64,000 nucleotides of DNA from contig NZ_VFNU01000001.1 in the NCBI RefSeq assembly GCF_006715725.1, positions 434,001 to 498,000 of the forward strand, read 5' to 3'. Position 1 is the first letter of the stretch; the number at the start of each line of letters is the position of its first letter. Below, piece by piece: positions 15,260-22,849 of the stretch. A program made the position numbers and the translations under genes. Source of the DNA: Nocardioides sp. SLBN-35 (GTDB taxonomy: Bacteria > Actinomycetota > Actinomycetes > Propionibacteriales > Nocardioidaceae). The notes under the pieces were generated by a model, which saw only the letters and a list, made by a program, of their open reading frames with translations, was not told where the DNA came from and made no database searches.

Positions 15260-16441
15260 ATGAAGAACACCTTCCGGAAAGGCCGTGTGGCCGCGGCCTG
15301 TCTGACCCTGCTCTCGGTCTCCGTGCTGAGCGCCTGCGGCAGCGGTGACGACGACAAGAAGACCGAGGCCGTCGAGAAGCTCGGCAAGACCGAGGGCAAG
15401 GTCTCCATCCTGGCGTGGCCCGGCTACGTCGAGGACGGCAGCAACGACCCGGCCGTCGACTGGGTCTCCGCCTTCGAGAAGGAGACCGGCTGCGAGGTCA
15501 CCAGCAAGAGCTACGGCACCTCCGACGAGGCGTTCAACCTCGCCAAGTCCGGCGAGTACGACGTGATCGCCGCCTCCGGCGACCTGTCGCTGCGCCTCGT
15601 GGCGTCGAAGGAGGCCCAGGCGATCAACACCGACCTGGTCCCCAACTACGCCAACGTCTACGACTTCCTCAAGAACACCGAGTGGAACACCGTGGACGGC
15701 AAGAACTACGGCGTCCCGCACGGCTACGGCGCCAACCTGTTGATGTTCAACAAGAACAACGTGAACCCGGCGCCGACGTCGTGGGGCGCGGTGTTCGACA
15801 AGGCGCAGCTGGAGAAGAACAAGGGCAAGGTGACGGCGTACGACTCGCCGATCTACATCGCCGACGCGGCGCTGTACCTGATGAAGACCAAGCCCGAGCT
15901 GAAGATCGAGAACCCCTACGCGCTCGACCAGGAGCAGCTCGACGCCGCGGTCGCCCTGCTCAAGGAGCAGCGCCAGTACGTCGGCGAGTACTGGTCGGAC
16001 TACCTCAAGGAGATCCAGGCCTTCGAGACCGGCGACTCGGTCGTCGGCACGACCTGGCAGGTCATCAAGAACAACATCAAGAACAAGGACGTCGAGGTCA
16101 CGCTGCCCACCGAGGGCGCCACCGCGTGGAACGACACCTGGATGCTGTCGTCGCAGGCGAAGAACCCCAACTGCGCCTACAAGTGGATGGACTACATCCT
16201 CTCGCCCGAGGCGAACGCGCAGGCGACCGAGTACTTCGGCGAGGCGCCCAACAGCCCGCAGGCCTGCGAGAAGACGACCGACCCCGACCACTGCGCGACC
16301 TTCCACGCGGGTGACCAGGAGTACGCCAAGCAGCTGTGGTTCTGGCGTACGCCGGTCAAGAAGTGCCTCGACGGGCGCACCGACGTCGAGTGCACCGACT
16401 ACGCCCAGTGGACCGAGGCGTGGACGGAGATCAAGGGCTGA
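15260..16441 (+). CDS. Polyamine-type substrate-binding lipoprotein (PotD/PotF-like)
   Basis: The 393-residue protein has a signal ending in lipobox LSAC (VLSACGSG), so it is attached to the outer face of the membrane. The mature part starts with KVSILAWPGYVEDG and contains YDVIAASGDLSLRLV and YGVPHGYGANLLMFN, typical of spermidine/putrescine-binding proteins. The ATG at 15260 follows GTGGAG; a GTG at 15248 would add four residues. It should capture a polyamine or related amine for the permease pair. The exact ligand is not determined. Confidence 0.9.
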   Translation: MKNTFRKGRVAAACLTLLSVSVLSACGSGDDDKKTEAVEKLGKTEGKVSILAWPGYVEDGSNDPAVDWVSAFEKETGCEVTSKSYGTSDEAFNLAKSGEYDVIAASGDLSLRLVASKEAQAINTDLVPNYANVYDFLKNTEWNTVDGKNYGVPHGYGANLLMFNKNNVNPAPTSWGAVFDKAQLEKNKGKVTAYDSPIYIADAALYLMKTKPELKIENPYALDQEQLDAAVALLKEQRQYVGEYWSDYLKEIQAFETGDSVVGTTWQVIKNNIKNKDVEVTLPTEGATAWNDTWMLSSQAKNPNCAYKWMDYILSPEANAQATEYFGEAPNSPQACEKTTDPDHCATFHAGDQEYAKQLWFWRTPVKKCLDGRTDVECTDYAQWTEAWTEIKG

Positions 16442-16443
16442 TC

Positions 16444-17367
16444 ATGTCCGCCGCGTCCTCGTCGCCCAGCGACATCCGGCCCGGCCCGGCCACCGACCCC
16501 GCACCGCGGGGACCGGTGGCCCGGCCGGGGTCCCGGCTGCTGCACCGCATGGTGTGGCTCCGGCTCTCGCTCCTGCTCTCCGCGCCGCTCGCCTGGATGC
16601 TCCTGGTGTACGTCGTCGCGCTGGCGGCGCTGCTGATCACCTCGCTGTGGTCGGTGGACAGCCTCACCAGTGAGATCGACCGGACGTGGACGTTCGACAA
16701 CTTCCGCACGCTGCTCGACAACGAGGTGTACCGCACGGTCACCCTCCGCACCCTCGGCGTGGCGATCGCGGTGACCGTCATCGACGTGGCGATCGCACTG
16801 CCGATCGCCTTCTACATGGCCAAGATCGCCTCGCCGCGCGTGCGCCGGATGCTGGTGGTCGCGGTGCTCACCCCGCTGTGGGCGAGCTACCTGGTGAAGG
16901 TCTTCTCGTGGCGGGTCGTGCTCTCCGAGGGCGGCCTCGCGGACTGGACCGGCTTCGGCTCGCCGGGCTACGGGCTGACCGCCGTGATCATCACCCAGGC
17001 CTACATCTGGCTGCCCTACGTCATCCTGCCGATCTTCGCCTCGCTCGAGCGGGTCCCCGACTCGCTGCTCGAGGCGGCCGGCGACCTCGGCGCCCCGAGC
17101 GGGTTGGTGCTGCGCTCGATCGTCTTCCCGCTGCTCGTCCCGGGCATCGTGGCCGGCGCGATCTTCAGCTTCTCGCTCACGATGGGCGACTACATCACCG
17201 TCAACATCGTCGGCGGAGCCAACCAGCTGCTCGGCAACCTCGTCTACATCAACGCGGGCGCGGCCAACAACCTGCCACTGGCGGCGGCGATCGCGATGAT
17301 CCCGATCGTGGTGATGCTGGTGCTGCTGACCGCGATCCGTCGTACCGGCGCGCTGGACAACCTCTGA
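16444..17367 (+). CDS. ABC transporter permease, PotB-like
   Basis: A 307-residue membrane protein with six predicted segments and the EAA loop LLEAAGDLGAPSGLVLRSIVFPLLVPG, which docks the ATPase. The N-terminal 35 residues are Pro/Ser-rich and cytoplasmic. The start lies two bases after the receptor gene and 76 bp of protein-coding space later the pair is completed by the second permease. Family and context fit import of polyamines. Confidence 0.9.
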   Translation: MSAASSSPSDIRPGPATDPAPRGPVARPGSRLLHRMVWLRLSLLLSAPLAWMLLVYVVALAALLITSLWSVDSLTSEIDRTWTFDNFRTLLDNEVYRTVTLRTLGVAIAVTVIDVAIALPIAFYMAKIASPRVRRMLVVAVLTPLWASYLVKVFSWRVVLSEGGLADWTGFGSPGYGLTAVIITQAYIWLPYVILPIFASLERVPDSLLEAAGDLGAPSGLVLRSIVFPLLVPGIVAGAIFSFSLTMGDYITVNIVGGANQLLGNLVYINAGAANNLPLAAAIAMIPIVVMLVLLTAIRRTGALDNL

Positions 17368-17380
17368 TGGAGATCTTCCG

Positions 17381-18181
17381 ATGACCCTCAGCCCGCTCTC
17401 CCGGCGCGTCCTGGCCGGCCTCACCTTCGGCGTGCTCGCGCTGATCTACGTGCCGCTGCTGGTCGTCGTCGCGAACTCGGTCAACCCGAGCCAGTCGATG
17501 ACCTGGCCGCCGGACGGCGTCACCTTCGAGTGGTGGCGCCGAGCCGCGCACAGCAACGGGGCCCGCGAGGCGCTGGTGACCAGCCTCCAGGTCGCGGTGA
17601 TCGCGACCGCGCTGGCACTGCTCCTCGGCACGCTGCTCGCCCTGGCCCTGCAGCGCTACTCGTTCTTCGGCAAGAACGCCGTCAACCTGCTCGTGATCCT
17701 GCCGATCGCGCTGCCGGGCGTGGTCACCGGCATCGCGCTCAACAACGGCTTCAAGGGGATCATGGGCGTCGACCTGTCGCTGTGGACCATCGTCGTGGCG
17801 CACGCGACCTTCTGCATCGTGACCGTCTTCAACAACGTGCAGGCCCGGCTGCGGCGGATGGGCACCAGCCTCGAGGAGGCCTCCGCCGACCTCGGCGCAG
17901 GCGTGCTGACGACCTTCCGGCTGGTCACCCTCCCGCAGCTGCGCTCCGCGCTTCTCGCCGGTGGCATGCTTGCCTTTGCACTGAGCTTCGACGAGATCAT
18001 CGTGACCACGTTCACGGCCGGACAGGGGGCGACCACGCTGCCGATCTGGATCCTCAACAACATGTTCCGCCCCAACCAGGCCCCGGTGGTCAACGTCGTC
18101 GCGGTCGTCCTGATCGTCTTCTCGATCATCCCCGTCTGGCTGGCGCAGCGGCTGTCCTCCGACGTCGAGGGCGTCCGCTGA
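17381..18181 (+). CDS. ABC transporter permease, PotC-like
   Basis: A 266-residue permease with six membrane segments and an EAA loop LEEASADLGAGVLTTFRLVTLPQL. The conserved SFDEIIVTTF after it is typical of PotC. It begins 13 bp after the first permease gene with GGAGA as ribosome site, and forms the second half of the membrane channel. Confidence 0.9.
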   Translation: MTLSPLSRRVLAGLTFGVLALIYVPLLVVVANSVNPSQSMTWPPDGVTFEWWRRAAHSNGAREALVTSLQVAVIATALALLLGTLLALALQRYSFFGKNAVNLLVILPIALPGVVTGIALNNGFKGIMGVDLSLWTIVVAHATFCIVTVFNNVQARLRRMGTSLEEASADLGAGVLTTFRLVTLPQLRSALLAGGMLAFALSFDEIIVTTFTAGQGATTLPIWILNNMFRPNQAPVVNVVAVVLIVFSIIPVWLAQRLSSDVEGVR

Positions 18182-18230
18182 TCCACCCGTTGCACCCACC
18201 GACACCCCATCCAGAAGGAGCACCACCCCC

Positions 18231-19574
18231 ATGACCGAGTACGCCGTCCGCAACCCCGCGACCGGGGAGCTGGTCGAGACCTTCCCGACCGCCACCGACG
18301 CCGACATCGCCGCCGCGATCGACGCGGCCTCCGCGGCGTACGGCTCCTGGGGCCGGACCTCCACTGTCGCCGACCGGGCGGCGCTGATCCGCCGGGTCGC
18401 CGAGCTGCACCGCGAGCGCAGCGCCGAGCTGTCGGCCGCGATGGTCGAGGAGATGGGCAAGCCGCTCGCCGACGCGGAGGGCGAGGTCGACTTCTCCGCC
18501 GCGATCTACGAGTTCTACGCCGACAACGCCGAGCGCTTCCTCGCCGACGAGCCGATCGAGCTCGGCGAGGGCGAGGGCACCGCGGTCGTGCGCAAGATGC
18601 CGGTCGGTGTCCTGCTCGGGATCATGCCGTGGAACTTCCCCGTTTACCAGATCGCCCGCTTCGCCGGTCCGAACCTGATCATCGGCAACACGATCCTGCT
18701 CAAGCACGCGCCGCAGTGCCCGCGCTCGGCCGCGCTGCAGGAGCAGATCTTCAAGGACGCCGGCTTCCCCGAGGGCGCCTACGTCAACATCTATGCCACC
18801 AACGAGCAGGTCGCCGACATCATCGCCGACCCGCGTGTCCAGGGTGTCTCGCTCACCGGCTCCGAGCGTGCCGGTGCCGCCGTCGCCGAGATCGCCGGGC
18901 GCAACCTGAAGAAGGTCGTCCTCGAGCTCGGCGGCTCGGACCCGTTCATCGTGCTGTCCTCCGACGACCTCGACGCCACCGTCGAGGCCGCCGTCTTCGC
19001 CCGCATGGACAACGCCGGCCAGGTCTGCAACGGCGGCAAGCGGTTCATCGTGGTCGACGGCCTGTACGACGAGTTCGTCGCCAAGTTCACCGAGAAGCTG
19101 CTCGCGGCCTCCGGCGGCTCGCCGCTGTCCTCGGTCACCGCCGCGGAGAACCTCGCGAAGCAGGTCGAAGTGGCCCTCGCGGGTGGCGCGCAGCTGGCCA
19201 CCGCCGGGGAGCGCAACGGCGCGTTCTACCCCAGCGGCGTGCTCTCGGGCATCACGACCGACAACCCGGCCTACCGCCAGGAGCTCTTCGGCCCGGTGGC
19301 GATGGTGTTCCGCGCCGCCGACGAGGACGAGGCGGTCCAGATCGCCAACGACACGCCGTACGGCCTGGGCTCCTACGTCTTCTCCACCGACGCCGCCCAG
19401 GCCCAGCGCGTGGCCGACCAGATCGAGGCCGGCATGGTGTTCGTCAACGGCGTCGGACTCGACGCGGCCGAGCTGCCGTTCGGCGGCATCAAGCGCTCCG
19501 GCTTCGGCCGTGAGCTGAGCCGCTACGGCATGGAGGAGTTCGTCAACAAGAAGCTGATCCGCACGGTCGGCTGA
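18231..19574 (+). CDS. NAD(P)-dependent aldehyde dehydrogenase, succinate-semialdehyde type
   Basis: The 447-residue enzyme has catalytic Cys266 in GQVCNGG and general-base Glu232 in LELGG. The sequence MPWNFPVYQI and ending PFGGIKRSGFGRELSRYG match the GabD-like group that oxidises succinate semialdehyde or aminoaldehydes. It is slightly short because the loop after residue 300 is trimmed. As last gene of the importer operon, with AGAAGGAG as ribosome site, it probably oxidises the aldehyde produced from the imported amine, although no aminotransferase or amine oxidase lies here. Confidence 0.9.
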   Translation: MTEYAVRNPATGELVETFPTATDADIAAAIDAASAAYGSWGRTSTVADRAALIRRVAELHRERSAELSAAMVEEMGKPLADAEGEVDFSAAIYEFYADNAERFLADEPIELGEGEGTAVVRKMPVGVLLGIMPWNFPVYQIARFAGPNLIIGNTILLKHAPQCPRSAALQEQIFKDAGFPEGAYVNIYATNEQVADIIADPRVQGVSLTGSERAGAAVAEIAGRNLKKVVLELGGSDPFIVLSSDDLDATVEAAVFARMDNAGQVCNGGKRFIVVDGLYDEFVAKFTEKLLAASGGSPLSSVTAAENLAKQVEVALAGGAQLATAGERNGAFYPSGVLSGITTDNPAYRQELFGPVAMVFRAADEDEAVQIANDTPYGLGSYVFSTDAAQAQRVADQIEAGMVFVNGVGLDAAELPFGGIKRSGFGRELSRYGMEEFVNKKLIRTVG

Positions 19575-19579
19575 CCGGC

Positions 19580-19858
19580 TCAGGCTCCACCACGCACCTG
19601 ACGAATGGGCTCCGTATCGGGGGGATACACGGCCCATTCGTCAGGTGCGTCGCCGTACCGGGCCGCGAGCAGGTCGACCAGGCCCGGGACGTCCTCGAGC
19701 GCGAGCTGGAAGCTGCCGGTGCAGACGTTGTCGCGCCACAGGGACAGGACGACGACCTCGGCCTCCGCGTGCCAGCTGACCCTCAGCGCACGACCGTCCC
19801 CGCGGGCGTCGAGGTAGGCCGCGCCCGCGCTCGGGAGGGGTTGGTGCACCCGGCGCAT
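19580..19858 (-). CDS. Small conserved actinobacterial protein of unknown function
   Basis: The 92-residue protein contains RVSWHAEAEVVVLSLWRDNVCTGSFQLALEDVPGLVDLL, which I recognise as a widespread short actinobacterial protein with no known role; it looks like a small beta-rich domain. The conserved part ends near residue 67. The last 25 residues, YGDAPDEWAVYPPDTEPIRQVRGGA, are encoded by the palindrome at 19592-19650 and flanking bases, so the original end of the gene may have been replaced. It is convergent with the aldehyde dehydrogenase gene. Confidence 0.7.
   Translation of the reverse strand: MRRVHQPLPSAGAAYLDARGDGRALRVSWHAEAEVVVLSLWRDNVCTGSFQLALEDVPGLVDLLAARYGDAPDEWAVYPPDTEPIRQVRGGA
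19592..19650. repeat. Long palindrome with 19-nt perfect arms, CTGACGAATGGGC family
   Basis: Arms 19592-19610 and 19632-19650 are perfectly complementary, and the loop holds a second stem GTATC/GATAC (19614-19618 with 19624-19628). The arm core matches that at 11159-11223 over 16 of 17 bases. It lies within the 3-prime end of the small conserved gene, 18 bp after the aldehyde dehydrogenase stop. Confidence 0.85.
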
Positions 19859-19911
19859 GCCCCATCATGGGCCGGGGTGCGCCGGGCTGTCACCGGTTCG
19901 GGCGAACGCGC

Positions 19912-20301
19912 TCAGGCCTCCTGCGGCGGGCACAGGCAGAACGGGTGGCCGTCGGGGTCGAGCATGACCCGCCACGCGCCACCCACCTCCGCGGCCGGCT
20001 GGGTCTCGGCCACGCTCGCGCCGAGCGAGCGGGCGTGCGCGGTCGCCGCCTCGAGGTCGGGCACCCGGAAGTCGAGGTGGAACTGCTGCGGGTGCGCCTG
20101 GCCGGGCCACTGCGGGCGGGAGAAGTCCTGCACGGTCTGGAAGTTGAAGGTCGCGCCCAGGACGGAGGCCGACGCGTACCCGTACTCCGGGTAGTCGCCG
20201 GTCACCTCGCCGCCGGTCAGCTCGGCGTAGAAGCGGGCCAGCGCCGCGGCATCGGCGGAGTCGATGGTGAAGGCGATGAGCTCGGTCACGGGAGAAGTCA
20301 T
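19912..20301 (-). CDS. VOC/glyoxalase family protein
   Basis: A 129-residue protein with two beta-alpha-beta-beta-beta units; FTIDSADAAALARFYAELTGG and FHLDFRVPDLEAATAHARSLGA open the two halves and MLDPDGHPFCL closes the fold. Members bind a metal and act as glyoxalases, dioxygenases or drug-binding resistance proteins. The substrate is not evident. It reads away from an AraC gene which may control it. ATG 20301 follows AAGGTGGGG. Confidence 0.85.
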   Translation of the reverse strand: MTSPVTELIAFTIDSADAAALARFYAELTGGEVTGDYPEYGYASASVLGATFNFQTVQDFSRPQWPGQAHPQQFHLDFRVPDLEAATAHARSLGASVAETQPAAEVGGAWRVMLDPDGHPFCLCPPQEA

Positions 20302-20329
20302 GTCCCCACCTTCCCTCGGGGCACCGACA

Positions 20330-20351
20330 GTGTCTTGAAAGAATCCGACAC
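20330..20351. promoter_or_regulatory. Putative operator between VOC and AraC genes
   Basis: GTGTC (20330-20334) and GACAC (20347-20351) form a perfect inverted repeat with a 12-bp centre, ending directly against the ATG of the AraC gene. Position suggests autoregulation. Confidence 0.45.
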
Positions 20352-21233
20352 ATGCGCTGGACGCCCGACGGACCGCTCGACGTGGTCGAGCCCGCAGCCC
20401 TGCGCGACGTTCGCGGGTTCGCCCCGTCGCTGCGGCGCTACGCCCCGCCGCCGTCCCTGGCCGACGCCGTACGCCGGTTCTGGGTGCCGGTCTGGTCGCT
20501 GCCGCCGGGCGAGACCTCGGTGCAGCGGGTGTTGCAGTACCCGGTGTGCCAGGTCGTCGTCGGCCCGGACGGCGCGCAGCTGGTCGGCCCGCACGCCGGG
20601 CTGAGCACCGAGGAGCTCAGCGGGTCCGGCTGGGTGGTCGGCGCCATGATGCAGCCGGCCGCCGGGCTGGCGCTGGTCGGCGGGCCGGTGGCGGAGCTGA
20701 CCAACCAGCGTCGCCCGCTGGCGTCCGTCGCCGGTCTGGACGCGGCGGGCCTGGTCGGCGCGGTGGCGGAGGCGCTCGGGGACGATCCCGCCGAGGTCGC
20801 CCGCCAGCAGGAGGCGTGCGCGCTGGTGGCCGAGGCGCTCGCCGTACTCGTGCCGGTCGACGACGAGGGGCGGCTGGTCAACGCGATCGTCGAGTACGTC
20901 GAGGGCGAGCGCGAGGTGCAGCGGGTCTCCCAGGTGTGCGAGAAGTTCGACATCGGCGAGCGGACCCTGCAGCGGCTGACCCGGCGCCGGATCGGCCTCT
21001 CGCCGAAGTGGCTGGTGCAGCGCCGCCGGCTGCACGACGCGGCGGACCTGCTGCGCGCCGGCGAGCGGGTCGACCTGGCGCGGGTGGCCGTCGAGCTGGG
21101 GTACGCCGACCAGGCCCACCTCACGCGCGACTTCCGCGCGGTCACCGGCGTCACGCCGGGGGAGTTCAGCGCGGAGCCGGCCCCGGAGGTCGAGGAGGTC
21201 GCGCAGCGACCGTCACGAGATCACCGGGCCTGA
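20352..21233 (+). CDS. AraC family transcriptional regulator
   Basis: The 293-residue protein has an N-terminal beta-rich sensing region (about 25-150, DUF6597-like) and a C-terminal AraC DNA-binding domain (about 190-270: VSQVCEKFDIGERTLQRLTRRRIGLSPKWLVQRRRLHDA and YADQAHLTRDFRAVTGVTPGEF). It may control the divergent VOC gene. The last residues VEEVAQRPSRD (280-290) are encoded by a 32-nt repeat also found at 32975-33006, so the natural C-terminus seems to have been extended by a repeat insertion. Confidence 0.87.
   Translation: MRWTPDGPLDVVEPAALRDVRGFAPSLRRYAPPPSLADAVRRFWVPVWSLPPGETSVQRVLQYPVCQVVVGPDGAQLVGPHAGLSTEELSGSGWVVGAMMQPAAGLALVGGPVAELTNQRRPLASVAGLDAAGLVGAVAEALGDDPAEVARQQEACALVAEALAVLVPVDDEGRLVNAIVEYVEGEREVQRVSQVCEKFDIGERTLQRLTRRRIGLSPKWLVQRRRLHDAADLLRAGERVDLARVAVELGYADQAHLTRDFRAVTGVTPGEFSAEPAPEVEEVAQRPSRDHRA
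21189..21220 (+). repeat. 32-nt REP-like repeat, copy 1
   Basis: This 32-nt stretch is identical to 32975-33006. Its centre GGTCGC-GCA-GCGACC is a perfect 6-bp hairpin. It resembles the GGTCGCTGCGCGACC-type intergenic repeats common in Nocardioidaceae. Here it encodes the last residues of the AraC protein and, on the other strand, overlaps the stop codon of the acetyltransferase gene. Confidence 0.8.
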
Positions 21234-21695
21234 GAGATCGAGCTCCAGCTGGGGGAGCACTCGTCCGGCGATCGAGCCCGACGGCGTCGCGCCGACCCGG
21301 ACCGCGCCCTGGGCGAGGTAGAACGCCTCCGCGTTGGGGTCGGCGTCGATGGTGATCCGGGTGAAGCCGGCGGCGCGAGCCTCCTCGATCAGGTGGCGGG
21401 CCAGCGCGCCGCCGACGCCGCGGCCGATCGCGTCCGGGTCGACGAACATCATCCCGAGCACCCCCACCGGCGGCTCGCCCTCGAGGGTGCGGAAGCCGAC
21501 GACCCGGCCGCCCCGGCTGTCGGGCAGCTCCGCGACGACGGTACGACGCGCGGCGAGCTCGTCGTCGCGCATCGTCAGCTCGTCGCGGCAGGCCGCGAGG
21601 AAGGCGGCGTCGTATCCCCAATGGCCCTTCGAGCGCAGCGCAAGGGCCGACAGGAAGGCGGCCTCGCCGGCCCGGGCCGGCCTGAGCAGCGTCAC
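21213..21695 (-). CDS. GNAT family N-acetyltransferase
   Basis: A 160-residue acetyltransferase: VLGMMFVDPDAIGRGVGGALARHLIEEARAAGF contains the acetyl-CoA pyrophosphate loop (GRGVGG) and DADPNAEAFYLAQGAVRVG the final motif. The GTG start overlaps the stop of the preceding acetyltransferase as GTGA. The C-terminal residues are encoded from within the REP-like repeat, and the gene overlaps the convergent AraC gene by 21 bp. Acceptor substrate unknown. Confidence 0.85.
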   Translation of the reverse strand: MTLLRPARAGEAAFLSALALRSKGHWGYDAAFLAACRDELTMRDDELAARRTVVAELPDSRGGRVVGFRTLEGEPPVGVLGMMFVDPDAIGRGVGGALARHLIEEARAAGFTRITIDADPNAEAFYLAQGAVRVGATPSGSIAGRVLPQLELDLSGPVIS

Positions 21696-22183
21696 GTCAG
21701 CTCGCGGAGGTAGCAGAGCATCCGGAAGTCCTCGCCGGGCTGGATGTTCGAGAACCCGTGCCGCTCGTAGAACCGCCGGGTGTCGGTGTCGACCTCGTCG
21801 ACGTTGATGTGCACCTCGATCGCGCCGCGCTGCTCGACCTCGGCGACCGCGCGGGTCAGCAGGGCGGTGCCGATGCCCCGGTCACGCAGTGGCGGGACGA
21901 CGTAGAGCTCCTCGAGCTGGGCGAGCGGGCCGTCGCCGTACGGCGTGGGACGCAGAGTGAGGTAGCCGAACCCGGTCGCGTCGCCGGTGGCCGGGTCCTC
22001 GGCGAGCACGACGAGGACGTCGGGTCGCGTCAGCAGGGTGGCGAAGCGGTCGCCGAAGTCGGCCGCGCTCGGCGTCGGCGACGCGAACTCGGTGTTGAAG
22101 TCGAACAGCAGGCCGCCGACCACGAAGGCGTCGGCGGGAGCCGCGAGCCGGACCGTCACGGGGCTGGGCGCGGGGCCGGTCAC
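21692..22183 (-). CDS. GNAT family N-acetyltransferase
   Basis: A 163-residue acetyltransferase with LEELYVVPPLRDRGIGTALLTRAVAEVEQRGA (acetyl-CoA loop RDRGIG) and RFYERHGFSNI. The start is the GTG at 22183, which forms a GTGA overlap with the stop of the TetR gene; the next acetyltransferase gene begins in the same manner. The three genes are therefore one translationally coupled operon. Acceptor unknown; a small amine or antibiotic is possible. Confidence 0.85.
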   Translation of the reverse strand: MTGPAPSPVTVRLAAPADAFVVGGLLFDFNTEFASPTPSAADFGDRFATLLTRPDVLVVLAEDPATGDATGFGYLTLRPTPYGDGPLAQLEELYVVPPLRDRGIGTALLTRAVAEVEQRGAIEVHINVDEVDTDTRRFYERHGFSNIQPGEDFRMLCYLRELT

Positions 22184-22788
22184 GGGAGCCACGCCCCGAT
22201 CATCGCCCGGGCGGCCGCAGTGAGTCGCTCGGCTGTGAACCGCTCCGGGTCGGCGAGCACCTGTTGGCCGAAGTGCTCCAGCAGCGCGAGGATCGCGTGG
22301 GCGAGCACCTCCGCGTCCGCGCCCGGCAGGACCGCGGCGACCATCATCCGGATCGTGCCCAGCACCCGGCCGCGGTCGCCCTCGATCCGTTCGCGCACCG
22401 GGTCCGGGACGTTGCCCGGCGACTGGAGGATCGCGCGCCAGGTGAGCGGGTCCGCCAGCACCATCGCGTGCAGCGCCGGGATGCCCTGCTCGACGATCGC
22501 GAGCGGGGTGCCGGCCAGTGCGGCGAGCGGGAGGGCGCCGTAGAGCTGGGTGATCGCGCGCTGCTGCTGCCGGTCGAGGAGCGCGGTCAGCAGCGGGCCG
22601 AGCCCGTCGAAGGCGCCGTACACCACCGGCCGGGTGACCCCGACCTCGCGGGCGATGGCGTCGATCGAGACGCCGTCGTACCCGTCGCGGTCGATGATCG
22701 TCAGGGCGGCGTCGAGGAGCTGCTCGCGGCGCTCGGCCATCGGCACGCGCGCGGCGTACGGGCGGCGCTTGCGGGCGGTCTCGGACAT
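22180..22788 (-). CDS. TetR family transcriptional regulator
   Basis: A 202-residue repressor. Helix-turn-helix IDAIAREVGVTRPVVYGAFDG lies near residues 42-62 and the rest is a helical ligand domain. It is the first gene of an operon with two acetyltransferases and reads away from the MpaB-type oxygenase gene. The palindrome CTACACGACTGTAG in the gap is the likely binding site for control of both sides. Confidence 0.87.
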   Translation of the reverse strand: MSETARKRRPYAARVPMAERREQLLDAALTIIDRDGYDGVSIDAIAREVGVTRPVVYGAFDGLGPLLTALLDRQQQRAITQLYGALPLAALAGTPLAIVEQGIPALHAMVLADPLTWRAILQSPGNVPDPVRERIEGDRGRVLGTIRMMVAAVLPGADAEVLAHAILALLEHFGQQVLADPERFTAERLTAAARAMIGAWLP

Positions 22789-22823
22789 GTGCCCACCCTA
22801 GGTCGAACTCCCGCTTCCATTTA

Positions 22824-22837
22824 CTACACGACTGTAG
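22824..22837. promoter_or_regulatory. Putative TetR operator before the oxygenase gene
   Basis: CTACACGACTGTAG has perfect 5-bp arms around a 4-bp centre. It stands 13 bp before the oxygenase ATG in the 61-bp divergent gap, in an AT-rich stretch that could hold the -10 box. Confidence 0.6.
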
Positions 22838-22849
22838 CATTCTGGGACC

